From Rhizobiaceae bacterium (lineage in GTDB: Bacteria > Pseudomonadota > Alphaproteobacteria > Rhizobiales > Rhizobiaceae), in contig JABABQ010000039.1 of the NCBI GenBank assembly GCA_014238155.1, positions 1 through 45,469 on the forward strand: DNA of 45,469 bases. Reading direction: 5' to 3'. The translations under genes and the position numbers were made by a program. Each line of letters starts with the position of its first letter. Position 1 is the first letter of the stretch. The notes under the pieces are model-generated. The model worked only from the letters and a program-made list of their open reading frames with translations, had not been told where the DNA came from and made no database searches. This document shows, one piece after another, positions 36,011 through 45,201 of the stretch.

Positions 36011-36907
36011 TCAATTTGACCGTAGAAACATAAAATTGGCTTCCTGGTAGTTGACGGTGTTCCAATCGCCTTGAGCCGCTGCAATCTGATAATCCTTTGT
36101 CAGTTTGTGAGGTTCAAACCCCAACTGGGATAATGCTTGCCCAACTCTTTTTGAGTATTCTGATTTGGCTTCGATTATCACGACGCGAACATGATCAGCA
36201 ATGGTCTGACGAGCTCCGAGGAACACCTCCTCCTCAAAGTTTTCGGTGTCAATCTTGATGACGGTTGGGGTCAAGCCAGATTCTCGCACCAATTCATCGA
36301 TAGTTCTTACCGAAACCTCGATTGACTCAAAGCTCTGATCAACAGCGCTTGCAACTCTGTGGTCATCACCCATGAAATTCCACGCACAATATTCCAACCC
36401 AAAATCGTTGACGGTCGCGCTGCTTTCAGTTTTTCCAATCGCAATGTTGTGGACTTCAACGTTTGAGCAGCTTTCCACGTTCTTGCTCAATTGTGTGAAA
36501 GTTGATGGGGTTGGTTCAAAGGACACAACATGTCCTGTAGGACCCACCAGATGAGAAGCTAATACTGAAAAGAAGCCAAAATGGGCACCTATGTCCAGAA
36601 CCGTATCGCCAGGACGTACGGCGTGGAGAATAAACGAGGTGACACATTCGTCAAAGAATCCATAGGTATAAATGCTGCCGGATACGACTTCCGGCAAAAT
36701 TACATGCATTTCTTGCCCGGTAAATATTTTTACCACCAGAGGTTTGGTTTTGCCCCGCAGTTGCGCCAACCGTCGCCTGGCAATGCGTAACGCTATTGGA
36801 GAAAACAGTTTGGACAGTCGACTAGCGTGCTTTTTGTTGTAAGCGGATCGAAATGCGAAATTCGCTGCTTCGTTTCGAACGACCTCATTTTGGTCTTTAT
36901 GCGTCAT
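36011..36907 (-). CDS. FkbM family methyltransferase
   Basis: A 298-residue SAM-dependent methyltransferase. The SAM-binding motif I is DTVLDIGAHFGFFS at about residue 97, motif II is VVSFEPTPSTF, and the FkbM-type VIKIDTENFEEEVFLGA follows near residue 220. It probably adds an O-methyl group to a sugar of the repeat unit. The start ATG overlaps the stop of the small gene at 36897-37079. It is 15 bases from the asnB-like gene and in the same operon. Confidence 0.9.
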   Translation of the reverse strand: MTHKDQNEVVRNEAANFAFRSAYNKKHASRLSKLFSPIALRIARRRLAQLRGKTKPLVVKIFTGQEMHVILPEVVSGSIYTYGFFDECVTSFILHAVRPGDTVLDIGAHFGFFSVLASHLVGPTGHVVSFEPTPSTFTQLSKNVESCSNVEVHNIAIGKTESSATVNDFGLEYCAWNFMGDDHRVASAVDQSFESIEVSVRTIDELVRESGLTPTVIKIDTENFEEEVFLGARQTIADHVRVVIIEAKSEYSKRVGQALSQLGFEPHKLTKDYQIAAAQGDWNTVNYQEANFMFLRSN

Positions 36908-37079
36908 CGGTGACCCTTTGGTTGAATTTTAATTGCGGTACTTGCAGAACGGCCCACACAGATTGAACTTGGCCAGAACAGATCAGTGTATATTGAAATC
37001 CGGCAGGAACGTTTTGTAGATCGCCAACCTTGGCTGTCAATTGAGTATTGAACTGATAAGTTGGCAACACGTTTATCAT
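36897..37079 (-). CDS. Small protein of unknown function between sulfotransferase and FkbM genes
   Basis: A 60-residue frame (MINVLPTYQFNTQL start) not recognised as a known family. Its ATG is preceded by GGAGG at 7-bp spacing, the strongest ribosome-binding site of this block, and its stop overlaps the FkbM start by 11 bases. It lies 21 bases after the sulfotransferase stop. The product is slightly basic with no membrane segment. It may be a leader for coupled translation of the FkbM gene, a real small protein or the remnant of a longer gene. Confidence 0.45.
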   Translation of the reverse strand: MINVLPTYQFNTQLTAKVGDLQNVPAGFQYTLICSGQVQSVWAVLQVPQLKFNQRVTDDA

Positions 37080-37100
37080 TCAACCGCCTCCAAACTCTGA

Positions 37101-37892
37101 TCAACGGGTGGATAGTGGATAACCTAGTTTAGTCAAGGCATCTGCCGCGTAGGATTCGAAGACATTATGAGCTTCGTCAGAGAATTCCTGACGCCATCCT
37201 TCAATGGCACCCTTTCGAAGGAAGGAATGGCCTCCGTTGCTGGCTATTTCAGCAGCTTTTGCACGTTTGAAGCTCCGCGCCTCAACAATTTGCTCCAGTA
37301 TCAATTGGTTGGGCACCGGTTCGGGAGGCGACAATGTAACGAGTGCCCGGCTTAGCGAGCCTACTGTGTCCCGTCGAAATTCTTCATAGAACACATCCAC
37401 GCGCCCCTCAAAATCAAACCACGTATTTACAAAGTCCGTCCATGTAAAAGCAGGCGTAAGTGGTTCTGAGAATTGTTGCTTGATAAAGCCTGGCAGATTC
37501 GATCGAACGTCATCGTAGTCTTCAAACGGAAAATTCTGACGATAGAGATCCACTTGAAAATGGTTGCGAGGGTCGTTTTCGAACTTGAAATAACAATGGT
37601 GATAGAGTGATGTCATAACGTCTCGTCCGTCCCTCCAGACAACGATTGGCCGGTGAATTCCGGTTGTGCGCAGGTAGTGACCATGCATAAGGCACCGGCG
37701 CAATGGAGGGTGCTGGTTTTGCGGAAAAGGGATGCCGAGAGCGTCGGAGACCAAAAGCCCAATCCAGGTTCCACCAGATTTTGGATACTCGTTGATTACC
37801 TGTAAGTTCAACAATCGTGACGCGGCGTGCACCATAACCTTGCGTTGCACGGCGATGGTATTCGTAAGTCTGTTAATAAATAGATTTGGCAT
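37101..37892 (-). CDS. Sulfotransferase domain protein (PAPS-type)
   Basis: A 263-residue enzyme that moves sulfate from PAPS to a hydroxyl or amine. The 5'-phosphosulfate loop is YPKSGGTWIG (about residue 36), the 3'-phosphate site is WRDGRDVMTSLYHH (about residues 85-98), and the C-terminal SFLRKGAIEGWRQEF matches the RKG-x2-G-x-W type motif. No signal peptide is seen, so it acts in the cytoplasm on the lipid-linked repeat or a sugar nucleotide. Its place at the head of the block with FkbM and asnB points to a sulfated glycan. PAPS genes are not in this window. Confidence 0.9.
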   Translation of the reverse strand: MPNLFINRLTNTIAVQRKVMVHAASRLLNLQVINEYPKSGGTWIGLLVSDALGIPFPQNQHPPLRRCLMHGHYLRTTGIHRPIVVWRDGRDVMTSLYHHCYFKFENDPRNHFQVDLYRQNFPFEDYDDVRSNLPGFIKQQFSEPLTPAFTWTDFVNTWFDFEGRVDVFYEEFRRDTVGSLSRALVTLSPPEPVPNQLILEQIVEARSFKRAKAAEIASNGGHSFLRKGAIEGWRQEFSDEAHNVFESYAADALTKLGYPLSTR

Positions 37893-38114
37893 CTCAAAGG
37901 AACCGTGAATTTGTCGTTATTAGCATTTGCTGCACTGCCATTCGGGTGGATATCTATGTAGCAATCGCTTTCACAATCGTTAATTGCCCAAATGCGATTC
38001 CAACAAGACTCAAATTGACTACACTATTAGTGGTCCGTCCCACAAGAACCAGAGCTTGGAGAATAGAGCGAATTTAGAAACACCAGAATTGCAATAATTG
38101 CCAATGAAACGGCG

Positions 38115-38444
38115 TTGTACTCAATGGTTGTTGGCATTTCATATGAGGGGTCTTTTTGTGTCTTTGACAATTTTTTGAAAGATATTCGGCACCAACTGTT
38201 GCGACTTGATGATGATCGGCAGAAAAAATTCAAAGTAGATTTGCAGCAGATGCCTCATTCAACAATTAATCCAGATCGACCGGTCATCACACAAGGTGCA
38301 GATATTCCGCAGCATTTGGTATTGCCAACATCAATCGAGTATTGCAATGAAATCTCATTGCCTTATGAAGTGGTACTTCAGTTGTCCGTGGTACTGCGAA
38401 ACCGGGGAAAGAAATATCCGATCAAAAAGCGGGAATTAGTATGA
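38115..38444 (+). CDS. Hypothetical protein, possibly a gene remnant
   Basis: A plus-strand frame of 109 residues from a TTG (an ATG follows three codons later). It ends ATGA on the start of the methyltransferase gene, as real operon neighbours do, and its codon use looks like that of the locus. I do not recognise the product; the C-terminal part ends in a basic KKYPIKKRELV. No good ribosome-binding site is seen for either start. The upstream 220 bases hold no gene. It may be the 3' end of a once longer gene. Confidence 0.4.
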   Translation: MYSMVVGISYEGSFCVFDNFLKDIRHQLLRLDDDRQKKFKVDLQQMPHSTINPDRPVITQGADIPQHLVLPTSIEYCNEISLPYEVVLQLSVVLRNRGKKYPIKKRELV

Positions 38445-39142
38445 TTTCGAGGTTACGCGCCCACCTCAGACCATTGATCAACAACGCCATTGGACGACGA
38501 GAATGGGTTCAAAAGCAGGTTCAAACGATCCCCGAAGGTTCGCTTTTGTTGGATGCTGGATGTGGAGAGCAGCAATACCGGGAGTATTGCGACCATCTTG
38601 AATATCGGGGGCAGGATTTTGGCCAGTTTGAAATCGATGAAGCTGATGGTTTCGCAGCTTCGGACCAAAAATGGTCGTATGGAGACCTCGATTATGTTGG
38701 CGATATCTGGGATATTGAGGAGAAGGATGCAACATTCGACGCTATTCTATGCACCGAAGTATTAGAACACGTACCACGGGCTGCAGACGCAATCCTTGAG
38801 TTTGGACGATTGTTGAAACCAGGTGGAAAACTGCTGTTGACAGTTCCGTCAAACAGTCTTCGCCACCAGGACCCATACTATTTTGTCGCGGGATATAGTG
38901 ATCATTTCCTGCAATACTGGCTGGAGCGGGCCGGGTTTGACGACATTAATATTGCCCCTCAGGGTGATTATCATCGTTGGTTGATGTGTGAAGACCTGCG
39001 GACAATGCGGTCCGGCGGGTTATTTGCAAAGATCTTGGTTTTCCCCTCATTTGTGTATCGATATGTCAAGCAATCCAAGCCAACACAAAAGTCGATAGCC
39101 ACTCTGTGTTTGGGATATCATGTCCGCGCCGTCAAGAATTAA
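38441..39142 (+). CDS. Class I SAM-dependent methyltransferase
   Basis: A 233-residue protein of the Methyltransf_11 type. Motif I is LLLDAGCGEQQYREY at about residue 36, and the later DAILCTEVLEHV and LLKPGGKLLLTVPSN complete the fold. It is the first certain gene of the plus-strand block that leads to capE. It probably methylates a sugar or another repeat-unit group; the substrate is unknown. It overlaps the preceding hypothetical gene by ATGA. Confidence 0.88.
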   Translation: MISRLRAHLRPLINNAIGRREWVQKQVQTIPEGSLLLDAGCGEQQYREYCDHLEYRGQDFGQFEIDEADGFAASDQKWSYGDLDYVGDIWDIEEKDATFDAILCTEVLEHVPRAADAILEFGRLLKPGGKLLLTVPSNSLRHQDPYYFVAGYSDHFLQYWLERAGFDDINIAPQGDYHRWLMCEDLRTMRSGGLFAKILVFPSFVYRYVKQSKPTQKSIATLCLGYHVRAVKN

Positions 39143-39171
39143 ACCGATGCTAATATCTGTGAAGGAATGAT

Positions 39172-40197
39172 ATGGCTACACTGATTACTGGTGGGACTGG
39201 TTCTTTCGGGAAAACCATGTTGTCATCTTTGTTGCGTTCTGGCGATGAAGAAATCCGGATTTTGAGTAGGGACGAGGAAAAACAAGACGCTCTTCGTAAC
39301 AAGTTGCAAGATTCAAGGGTGCGTTTCTTTATCGGGGATATTCGAGACCGCGAAAGCGTTGACCGTGCCATGACAGGTGTTACGAGAGTGTTTCACGCTG
39401 CAGCGTTGAAACAAGTTCCATCTTGCGAATTTTTTCCGCTGGAGGCCATCAGGACCAATGTTATTGGCTCTGAAAACGTCATTCGTTCTGCGATTGCCTC
39501 GCAAGTGGAAAGTTTGGTTTGCCTGTCGACCGACAAGGCCGTTTTTCCCGTAAATGCGATGGGTATCTCTAAGGCGATGATGGAAAAGATGGCGCTGGCG
39601 GCCGCTCGGGAAATAGGTCCTGAAAGCAAGACAACCATTTCTTGCGTACGTTATGGCAACGTTATGTATTCGCGGGGGTCAGTTATTCCGCTGTTTATCA
39701 AACAAATCAAATCCGGCACTCCGATTACCGTAACTGAACCCAAGATGACGCGATTTTTGATGCCGTTGCGCGATTCTGTCGCGTTGGTCAAATACGCGTT
39801 TGAGAATGCAAAACAAGGAGATCTCTTTGTCAAAAAGGCTGCTGCCTCGACAATTGAAGATCTGATTACCGCACTGGCAGAATTATTTGACGTTCCCGAA
39901 CATCCGGTTTCTCAGATTGGCTGGCGGCATGGTGAGAAGCTTTATGAAACATTGACCAGCGGACAGGAGCTGGCAAGTTCGGAAGATTTGGGCGATTATT
40001 TGCGCATTCGCATGGATCATAGGGATTTAAATTACAATGCCTATTTCACCGAAGGTGAGGCCGATATAGTTGATCAGGAAGATTTTCACTCTCACAATGT
40101 CACTCGAATGTCGGTTTCTGACATTAAAAAATTGCTACTTAGTTTGGAAGAGGTGCAAGCCGAACTTCAAAATTGGCAGCAAGGGACAACCTCATGA
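39172..40197 (+). CDS. capE: UDP-GlcNAc 4,6-dehydratase/5-epimerase (CapE/FnlA/WbjB)
   Basis: First enzyme of UDP-N-acetyl-L-fucosamine synthesis: it turns UDP-GlcNAc into a 4-keto-6-deoxy product with inverted C5. The 341 residues start with the Rossmann loop TGGTGSFGKTML and carry STDKAVFP. In the catalytic position the usual Tyr of YxxxK is Met (MGISK), the hallmark of the inverting dehydratase branch. The following capF and capG complete the pathway. It lies 29 bases after the methyltransferase gene and overlaps capF by ATGA. Confidence 0.93.
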   Translation: MATLITGGTGSFGKTMLSSLLRSGDEEIRILSRDEEKQDALRNKLQDSRVRFFIGDIRDRESVDRAMTGVTRVFHAAALKQVPSCEFFPLEAIRTNVIGSENVIRSAIASQVESLVCLSTDKAVFPVNAMGISKAMMEKMALAAAREIGPESKTTISCVRYGNVMYSRGSVIPLFIKQIKSGTPITVTEPKMTRFLMPLRDSVALVKYAFENAKQGDLFVKKAAASTIEDLITALAELFDVPEHPVSQIGWRHGEKLYETLTSGQELASSEDLGDYLRIRMDHRDLNYNAYFTEGEADIVDQEDFHSHNVTRMSVSDIKKLLLSLEEVQAELQNWQQGTTS

Positions 40198-41330
40198 AAA
40201 TCGTTGTCACGGGGGCGACAGGTCTTTTAGGATGGCACTGTATTTGCCATCTCCACGCAGCCAATTGCACCGCCAAATTTAATGGCCGTCCGACCCCATA
40301 TGAAATTGTCCCGTTGTCGCACAAGCAGTTCCAGGACCCGGAATTTCTACGGCAAGCTTTGACCAACAGCGATGCCGTTTTGCATTTTGCCGGCGTTAAT
40401 CGTCAATCAGAAAATGACGATGTGGCCGTAGGTAATCCCAAAATTGCTCAGACCTTGTCTCAAGCCTATCGTGACAGTGGGTCCAATGCTCACATTGTTT
40501 ATGCCAATTCAACCCATGCTCACGGGGATAGCGAATACGGCCTTTCCAAACGTCGCGCCGGTGCAATTTTGCAGAAAACCGCCACCAATTATTCCGATCT
40601 GATTCTGCCGCATATTTTTGGAGAGTGTGCTCGCCCTTACTATAATAATGTAACCGCAACTTTGATCGATCAGTTATGGGCTGACATTCCACTGACAATA
40701 AATCCAGACGGACGCGTGGAACTTCTCCACGCTGGAGAAGCCGCACAGATTATCATTGGTTCGGTATTAGACGGCACTGTGGGTGAGATTCGATGCCATG
40801 GAAAAACCATGTCAGTTGGTGATTTAGCGACAATTTTGACCAAATTTCATGAGCAGTACAAACAAAACATATATCCCGAGTGTTCCGATCCCTTTTTGTT
40901 GGCGATGTTTAACAGTTACCGAGCTGCAAGTTACCCCGACCATTGGCCCAAAGACTTGGTTCTTCACGAAGATGACCGCGGAAACTTGTTTGAAACTGCA
41001 AAAGGCGGCGGGGGCGGGCAAAGTTTTGTCTCACAGACCGTACCCGGGATCACTCGAGGAGATCATTTCCATCTAAAAAAGGTTGAGCGTTTTGTTGTTC
41101 TGGAAGGAGAGGCGATGATCCGTATACGTCGGGTAATGCATAATGACGTGTGGGAATTCAAAGTCTCCGGTGCCCGTCCTGTAGCTGTTGATATGCCTAC
41201 TTTGCATACTCATTTCATCGAGAATATCGGCCAAAGCAATATGACTACCCTATTTTGGTGTCATGATATATTTGATCCCAGCAACACCGACACCTACGCA
41301 GATAAGGTGATACCGTCGTGGAAAAACTAA
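40194..41330 (+). CDS. capF: UDP-FucNAc pathway reductase (CapF/FnlB/WbjC)
   Basis: Second step of the UDP-L-FucNAc pathway: C3 epimerisation and C4 reduction. The 378-residue protein has an N-terminal SDR (VVTGATGLLGWHC, with Y-x3-K in YGLSKRRAG) and a C-terminal cupin of about 125 residues (DHFHLKKVERFVVLEG, LHTHFIENIG), the two-domain make-up that defines CapF. I start at the ATG at 40194 that overlaps the capE stop; the frame from 40173 adds seven residues. The next gene starts inside its last codons. Confidence 0.94.
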   Translation: MKIVVTGATGLLGWHCICHLHAANCTAKFNGRPTPYEIVPLSHKQFQDPEFLRQALTNSDAVLHFAGVNRQSENDDVAVGNPKIAQTLSQAYRDSGSNAHIVYANSTHAHGDSEYGLSKRRAGAILQKTATNYSDLILPHIFGECARPYYNNVTATLIDQLWADIPLTINPDGRVELLHAGEAAQIIIGSVLDGTVGEIRCHGKTMSVGDLATILTKFHEQYKQNIYPECSDPFLLAMFNSYRAASYPDHWPKDLVLHEDDRGNLFETAKGGGGGQSFVSQTVPGITRGDHFHLKKVERFVVLEGEAMIRIRRVMHNDVWEFKVSGARPVAVDMPTLHTHFIENIGQSNMTTLFWCHDIFDPSNTDTYADKVIPSWKN

Positions 41331-42466
41331 AAGTTATGACGATTCTGGGGACGCGCCCTGAAATCATCCGATTGTCACGTGTGATGGCAAGGTTAGATCG
41401 ATATACAGACCACGTTTTAGTCCACACAGGTCAGAACTATGATTACACGTTAAACGAAGTTTTCTTTGAAGACTTGGATGTCAAAAAGCCTGACCATTTT
41501 TTATCAGTAGGTGGTGGAAGTTTGGGTCAAACTTTGGGGCAAATTCTGGAAAAAACCGAGCAAGTTCTGATCGAAGAAGCTCCAGATGCCGTCTTGATTT
41601 TGGGCGATACCAATTCGGCCATTGCGGCAATCATGGCGCGCCGTATGAAAATACCCGTTTATCACATGGAAGCCGGAAATCGATCATTTGATCGCAACGT
41701 ACCAGAAGAAACCAATCGCCGCCTGGTGGATCACATTGCCGATTTTAATTTAGTATATACAGAACATGCGCGTCGACATCTTTTGTCTGAAGGGATTGAA
41801 CACCGACGCATCTACCTTACCGGTAGCCCTATGCGCGAGGTGCTGGAACACTATCGACCTCAAATTGATGCTTCTGATGTGTTGCAACGATCCGGTCTGG
41901 ATGCCGGCAGGTATTTTGTCGTTTCACTGCACCGGGAAGAAAACGTTGATAGCGCGGACCGTCTGAAGAGTTTGGTTGATGCTTTGAATGAACTGACTAG
42001 TCATCATGATTTTCCGGCAATTGTTTCGACACACCCACGAACAAAAAAGCGTCTGGATTCGTTTGGCATTTCTGCAAACGCTAATGTCAAGTTCATGGAA
42101 CCTTTTGGGTTTCATGACTATAATCAACTGCAGAAAAGTGCATTTTGTGCAATTTCCGACAGCGGCACAATTGCTGAGGAGGCATCAATCCTTGGTTTCC
42201 CAGCGATTACGCCACGTGATGCGATTGAACGACCGGAAGGATTGGACGTGGGTTGTGTGATTATGACGGGTTTGGATCCTCGCACAATTGCTGATTCTGT
42301 GGCGGTAGTTACTGAACAGTTTCAGGAGAATGTCGCGCACGGCATTCCACACCCGGTGCCGCAGGATTATTGCATTACAAACACCTCGCAACGTGTTGTA
42401 AATTTGATTGTTGGTTCGACGCGCTTATCAAACAATTGGGATGGGATCAGGACATTTGAAGTGTGA
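41318..42466 (+). CDS. capG: UDP-N-acetyl-L-fucosamine synthase, C2 epimerase (CapG/FnlC/WbjD)
   Basis: Last step of the pathway: non-hydrolysing C2 epimerisation to UDP-L-FucNAc. The 382-residue GT-B-like enzyme has TILGTRPEIIRLSRV, HTGQNYDYTLNE, LGDTNSAIAA, HMEAGNRSFDRNVPEETNRR and the C-terminal SDSGTIAEEA. The IIRLSRV and NRSFD variants separate CapG/FnlC from WecB. It starts at GTG 41318, overlapping capF by 13 bases. With capE and capF it forms a complete set. Confidence 0.94.
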   Translation: MEKLKVMTILGTRPEIIRLSRVMARLDRYTDHVLVHTGQNYDYTLNEVFFEDLDVKKPDHFLSVGGGSLGQTLGQILEKTEQVLIEEAPDAVLILGDTNSAIAAIMARRMKIPVYHMEAGNRSFDRNVPEETNRRLVDHIADFNLVYTEHARRHLLSEGIEHRRIYLTGSPMREVLEHYRPQIDASDVLQRSGLDAGRYFVVSLHREENVDSADRLKSLVDALNELTSHHDFPAIVSTHPRTKKRLDSFGISANANVKFMEPFGFHDYNQLQKSAFCAISDSGTIAEEASILGFPAITPRDAIERPEGLDVGCVIMTGLDPRTIADSVAVVTEQFQENVAHGIPHPVPQDYCITNTSQRVVNLIVGSTRLSNNWDGIRTFEV

Positions 42467-43608
42467 TGAAATCCGTACTCAAACGTGTTTCATGGTTGGA
42501 AAGCGTCAATGCTTGGCTTAAACGGCAAAAATTTCGACAGGATGAAAGATGGGTACAATATCACTATTCCGCTGTTGGAGATCAGTCTGTACCTGATGTA
42601 ACTCATACCCTCCAAGGAAAGAGCCTGCCTTTTGATCATGTGTTTCTGGTTGGCACAATGGAGGCGCAAGATAGATCGGGTATGTTCCAGGCGGCTGAGG
42701 GTTTGGGCAGGAAGTTTAGCGCCTTTACAAAGGCCGATGGATCTTACGGATTGGCATTTCCAAAGACCAAGTTCGAGATCGACGTCCGCATTGAAAACAC
42801 CGCAAGATTAGCGCAATTGATCGCCGATGCTCGACCTCAACCCGACTTGATCATCGGGCAAATGATGGGTCTCAACATGGATCCGGCACTGTTACAACAA
42901 TTTAGGGATCAGGGAATAACGGTCATCAACATCGTGATGGATGATCGTCTGCCTGACTTGTGGCGGCCTTTGCCAAATGGCCTGCGCCGCGGAGGCATTG
43001 AACTTGCCCGCGCCGTCGACGTTACGTTCACAACATGTGCGGATCGTATTCCGTTCTATCATAAAGAAGGGGCCGCCGCTGCTGCAATTTCTCTGGGGAG
43101 CGATGGGAAAATTTTCAAGACCGATAAATCACGTGATATTGCCATTTCATTTGTCGGCAATCGATACGGTTACAGAAACCAAATCGTAAAGGCAGTGCAG
43201 GATGCCGGCCTGCCGATAGAAGTTTACGGTAAGGGCTGGCCCAATGGCCCAGTCGACGTGCATCGCGCCAGCGAGATCAATGTGCGTTCTCGCATTATAT
43301 TGGGAAGTGGTTTGGTAGGGCATATGCGTGATGTCTATACTCTCAAACTGCGAGATTATGATGCAATGATTTCAGGAGCTTGTTACGTCACTCATCGCAA
43401 CCCTGATTTGCTGCGCATGTTCGAAGAAGGCCGTCATCTTTATTGTTATGAGACACTGGATGAGCTTGTGGCAGTTTTGAAACACTGTTTGTCGTCTCCG
43501 GAGGAGACGGCGCAAATTGGCGCTAATGCCCAGGCATTCGTGATTGAAAACTACACCTGGGATAAGGTTCTTCGGGAGAGCCTGAAAACACTTGGCATGT
43601 TGCAATGA
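42466..43608 (+). CDS. CgeB-like glycosyltransferase
   Basis: A 380-residue GT-B protein of the CgeB/Glyco_trans_1_2 type. The C-terminal half has ISFVGNRYGYRNQIV, the VYGKGW stretch, YTLKLRDYDAMISGACYVTH and FEEGRHLYCYETLDELV, typical of this family. I start at ATG 42466, which overlaps the capG stop by one base; GTG 42463 is an alternative. It probably adds one sugar of the repeat unit, possibly FucNAc given the tight link with capEFG. It overlaps wzx by ATGA. Confidence 0.85.
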   Translation: MKSVLKRVSWLESVNAWLKRQKFRQDERWVQYHYSAVGDQSVPDVTHTLQGKSLPFDHVFLVGTMEAQDRSGMFQAAEGLGRKFSAFTKADGSYGLAFPKTKFEIDVRIENTARLAQLIADARPQPDLIIGQMMGLNMDPALLQQFRDQGITVINIVMDDRLPDLWRPLPNGLRRGGIELARAVDVTFTTCADRIPFYHKEGAAAAAISLGSDGKIFKTDKSRDIAISFVGNRYGYRNQIVKAVQDAGLPIEVYGKGWPNGPVDVHRASEINVRSRIILGSGLVGHMRDVYTLKLRDYDAMISGACYVTHRNPDLLRMFEEGRHLYCYETLDELVAVLKHCLSSPEETAQIGANAQAFVIENYTWDKVLRESLKTLGMLQ

Positions 43609-44897
43609 GCAAGGAAGTCGGGCAGCGCGAAGTCGTCAATGTCGCCTTGACCCAAGGGGCCATGATTCTTGGAACGGTATTTGCGCTTAAACTTCTTACC
43701 AACCTATTGAGCATTGAAGAGTATGGGCTTTTGTCAATCGCTCTGGCGATTGCAGCTGGGTTTCAGATTATTTATAATTCTGTCAGCAACGCCATTTTGC
43801 GTTTTTTGCCGATTGCCCAGGCCGAGGGAAATGTCGCCTCATTTAGGAATGGACTTAAGCAACTTGTCATCATTGCGTTAATTGCGCCGTGTGTTTCATT
43901 TATTATTCTATTGAGCGGGCTCAATATCCTGGATGAAACTTTATTGCCAGCTTATGGAATTGCCATATTGTTATCTGCTGCGGCTGGCATTCTGGCATGG
44001 TACCAAACTGTATTTTTGGGTTTGCGCAGGCGTGAATGGGTTTTGGGTCTCACCATTGTGGTCTATATTTTGCGGCCACTTTTTGCGGTTTTCCTAATCT
44101 TCGTTTTTGGACCACAGGCAGACGTGGTCATATTAGGGTATTTTTTGGTTTTGTTGGTGGCCCTTCCGCTGGCTTATCGCGCTGCAAATGGTGCATTGGA
44201 TAAGGTTGATTTACCCCCTTCAATTGGCTCCAGAGCAGAGAAAAGCCTAAAAAATTATAGCCAGATCATTCTGCGCTACAGCATCTATTTTGTGGTGGCT
44301 GGTCTCTTTATTGCCGTCATTTTGCAGATAGATCGTTGGCTGTTGAAATCCTTTGTCAGCTTGGAACAACTGGGAATCTATGCTGCGATTTTGGCCATCG
44401 CGACTGTATCGGTGAACATGGTGTTCGGCTTCATGTCCCAGCTGATGACACCGGTGATCTTCCAAAGGTTTGGGCGGATGGATGAGGATACTCTAGAAGG
44501 GCATCGCGCATATCGCTTGTATATAGCTGTATCTCTTGTGCTGTATTTGGGACTGACAATTGGGACCGGTCTGTTGCAACGTCCAATAGTGGGTATTTTA
44601 ACGAATGCAGAATTCATCGTTGGAGCAGGATTGTTGCCAATTTTAGTGGCTGCCCAAGCTTTTGAGAAATTGGGACAATCGATCACGTTGTTGGGTTTCG
44701 CAAAGCTTGTCACCTGGCCTTATCTTTGGGCTAGGATCGGACAGTTATTGCTGCTGTTGATCGGCGGCATTTGGGCGGTCCAGACTTATGGCACAGTGGG
44801 GATTGCCTACATCCAGGTGGTTGCCTCAGCAGTATTTCTAGTTCTGACAGCGGCCACCAATTTTTGGGTGTTGCGACCTTCCAGTGTACCCACCTGA
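43605..44897 (+). CDS. wzx: Oligosaccharide flippase
   Basis: A 430-residue inner-membrane protein with about 12 hydrophobic segments, of the Wzx/MATE-like polysaccharide flippase family. The start has the family-like GAMILGTVFALKLLTNLLS and EEYGLLSIALAIAAG. Wzx moves the finished lipid-linked repeat unit to the periplasm, where Wzy (30477-31868) polymerises it. It ends the plus-strand block; the weak TGATC/GATCA stem with a T run near 44931-44954 may be its terminator. Confidence 0.9.
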   Translation: MSKEVGQREVVNVALTQGAMILGTVFALKLLTNLLSIEEYGLLSIALAIAAGFQIIYNSVSNAILRFLPIAQAEGNVASFRNGLKQLVIIALIAPCVSFIILLSGLNILDETLLPAYGIAILLSAAAGILAWYQTVFLGLRRREWVLGLTIVVYILRPLFAVFLIFVFGPQADVVILGYFLVLLVALPLAYRAANGALDKVDLPPSIGSRAEKSLKNYSQIILRYSIYFVVAGLFIAVILQIDRWLLKSFVSLEQLGIYAAILAIATVSVNMVFGFMSQLMTPVIFQRFGRMDEDTLEGHRAYRLYIAVSLVLYLGLTIGTGLLQRPIVGILTNAEFIVGAGLLPILVAAQAFEKLGQSITLLGFAKLVTWPYLWARIGQLLLLLIGGIWAVQTYGTVGIAYIQVVASAVFLVLTAATNFWVLRPSSVPT

Positions 44898-44999
44898 GTT
44901 CGTTCCTGAAACCAGCTAAGTCGTTTGGTTGATCTTTAGGGGATCATCTTTTACAAGACTTTTTAACTGCTTGGCATGCTCGTGAAGGCCCGGCACTAA

Positions 45000-45158
45000 A
45001 TGTGTCAAACTTATCTTCTGGACCTGCATTCACGGCGTGTCATCGGCTTGGCTGTCAGTAATCGGATGAAACGTGATCTGGCAATTAGGGCCTTAGAAAT
45101 GGCCATAGGCCTACGTCGTCCGTCCAAAGGTTGCATCCACCATTCGGATCGGGGCAGC
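45000..45158 (+). pseudogene. IS3-family OrfB fragment
   Basis: The codons read YLLDLHSRRVIGLAVSNRMK, then RDLAIRALEMAI and IHHSDRGSQ, which is the first and second catalytic region of IS3-family OrfB (relatives: DLFSRRVVGWAVSDRMKRDLA and HHTDRGSQYC). The sequence leaves the family after about 45158. Both ends of the element are missing. Confidence 0.85.
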
Positions 45159-45201
45159 CAAGGCGGATTCAAACGGTCGTCGCAATGGGTACGTTTATAT
45201 C

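Noticed and set aside
44931-44960. Strong terminator after wzx
   Set aside because: Only a weak 5-bp TGATC/GATCA stem with a short T run is present, so it is mentioned in the wzx entry and not listed as a feature.
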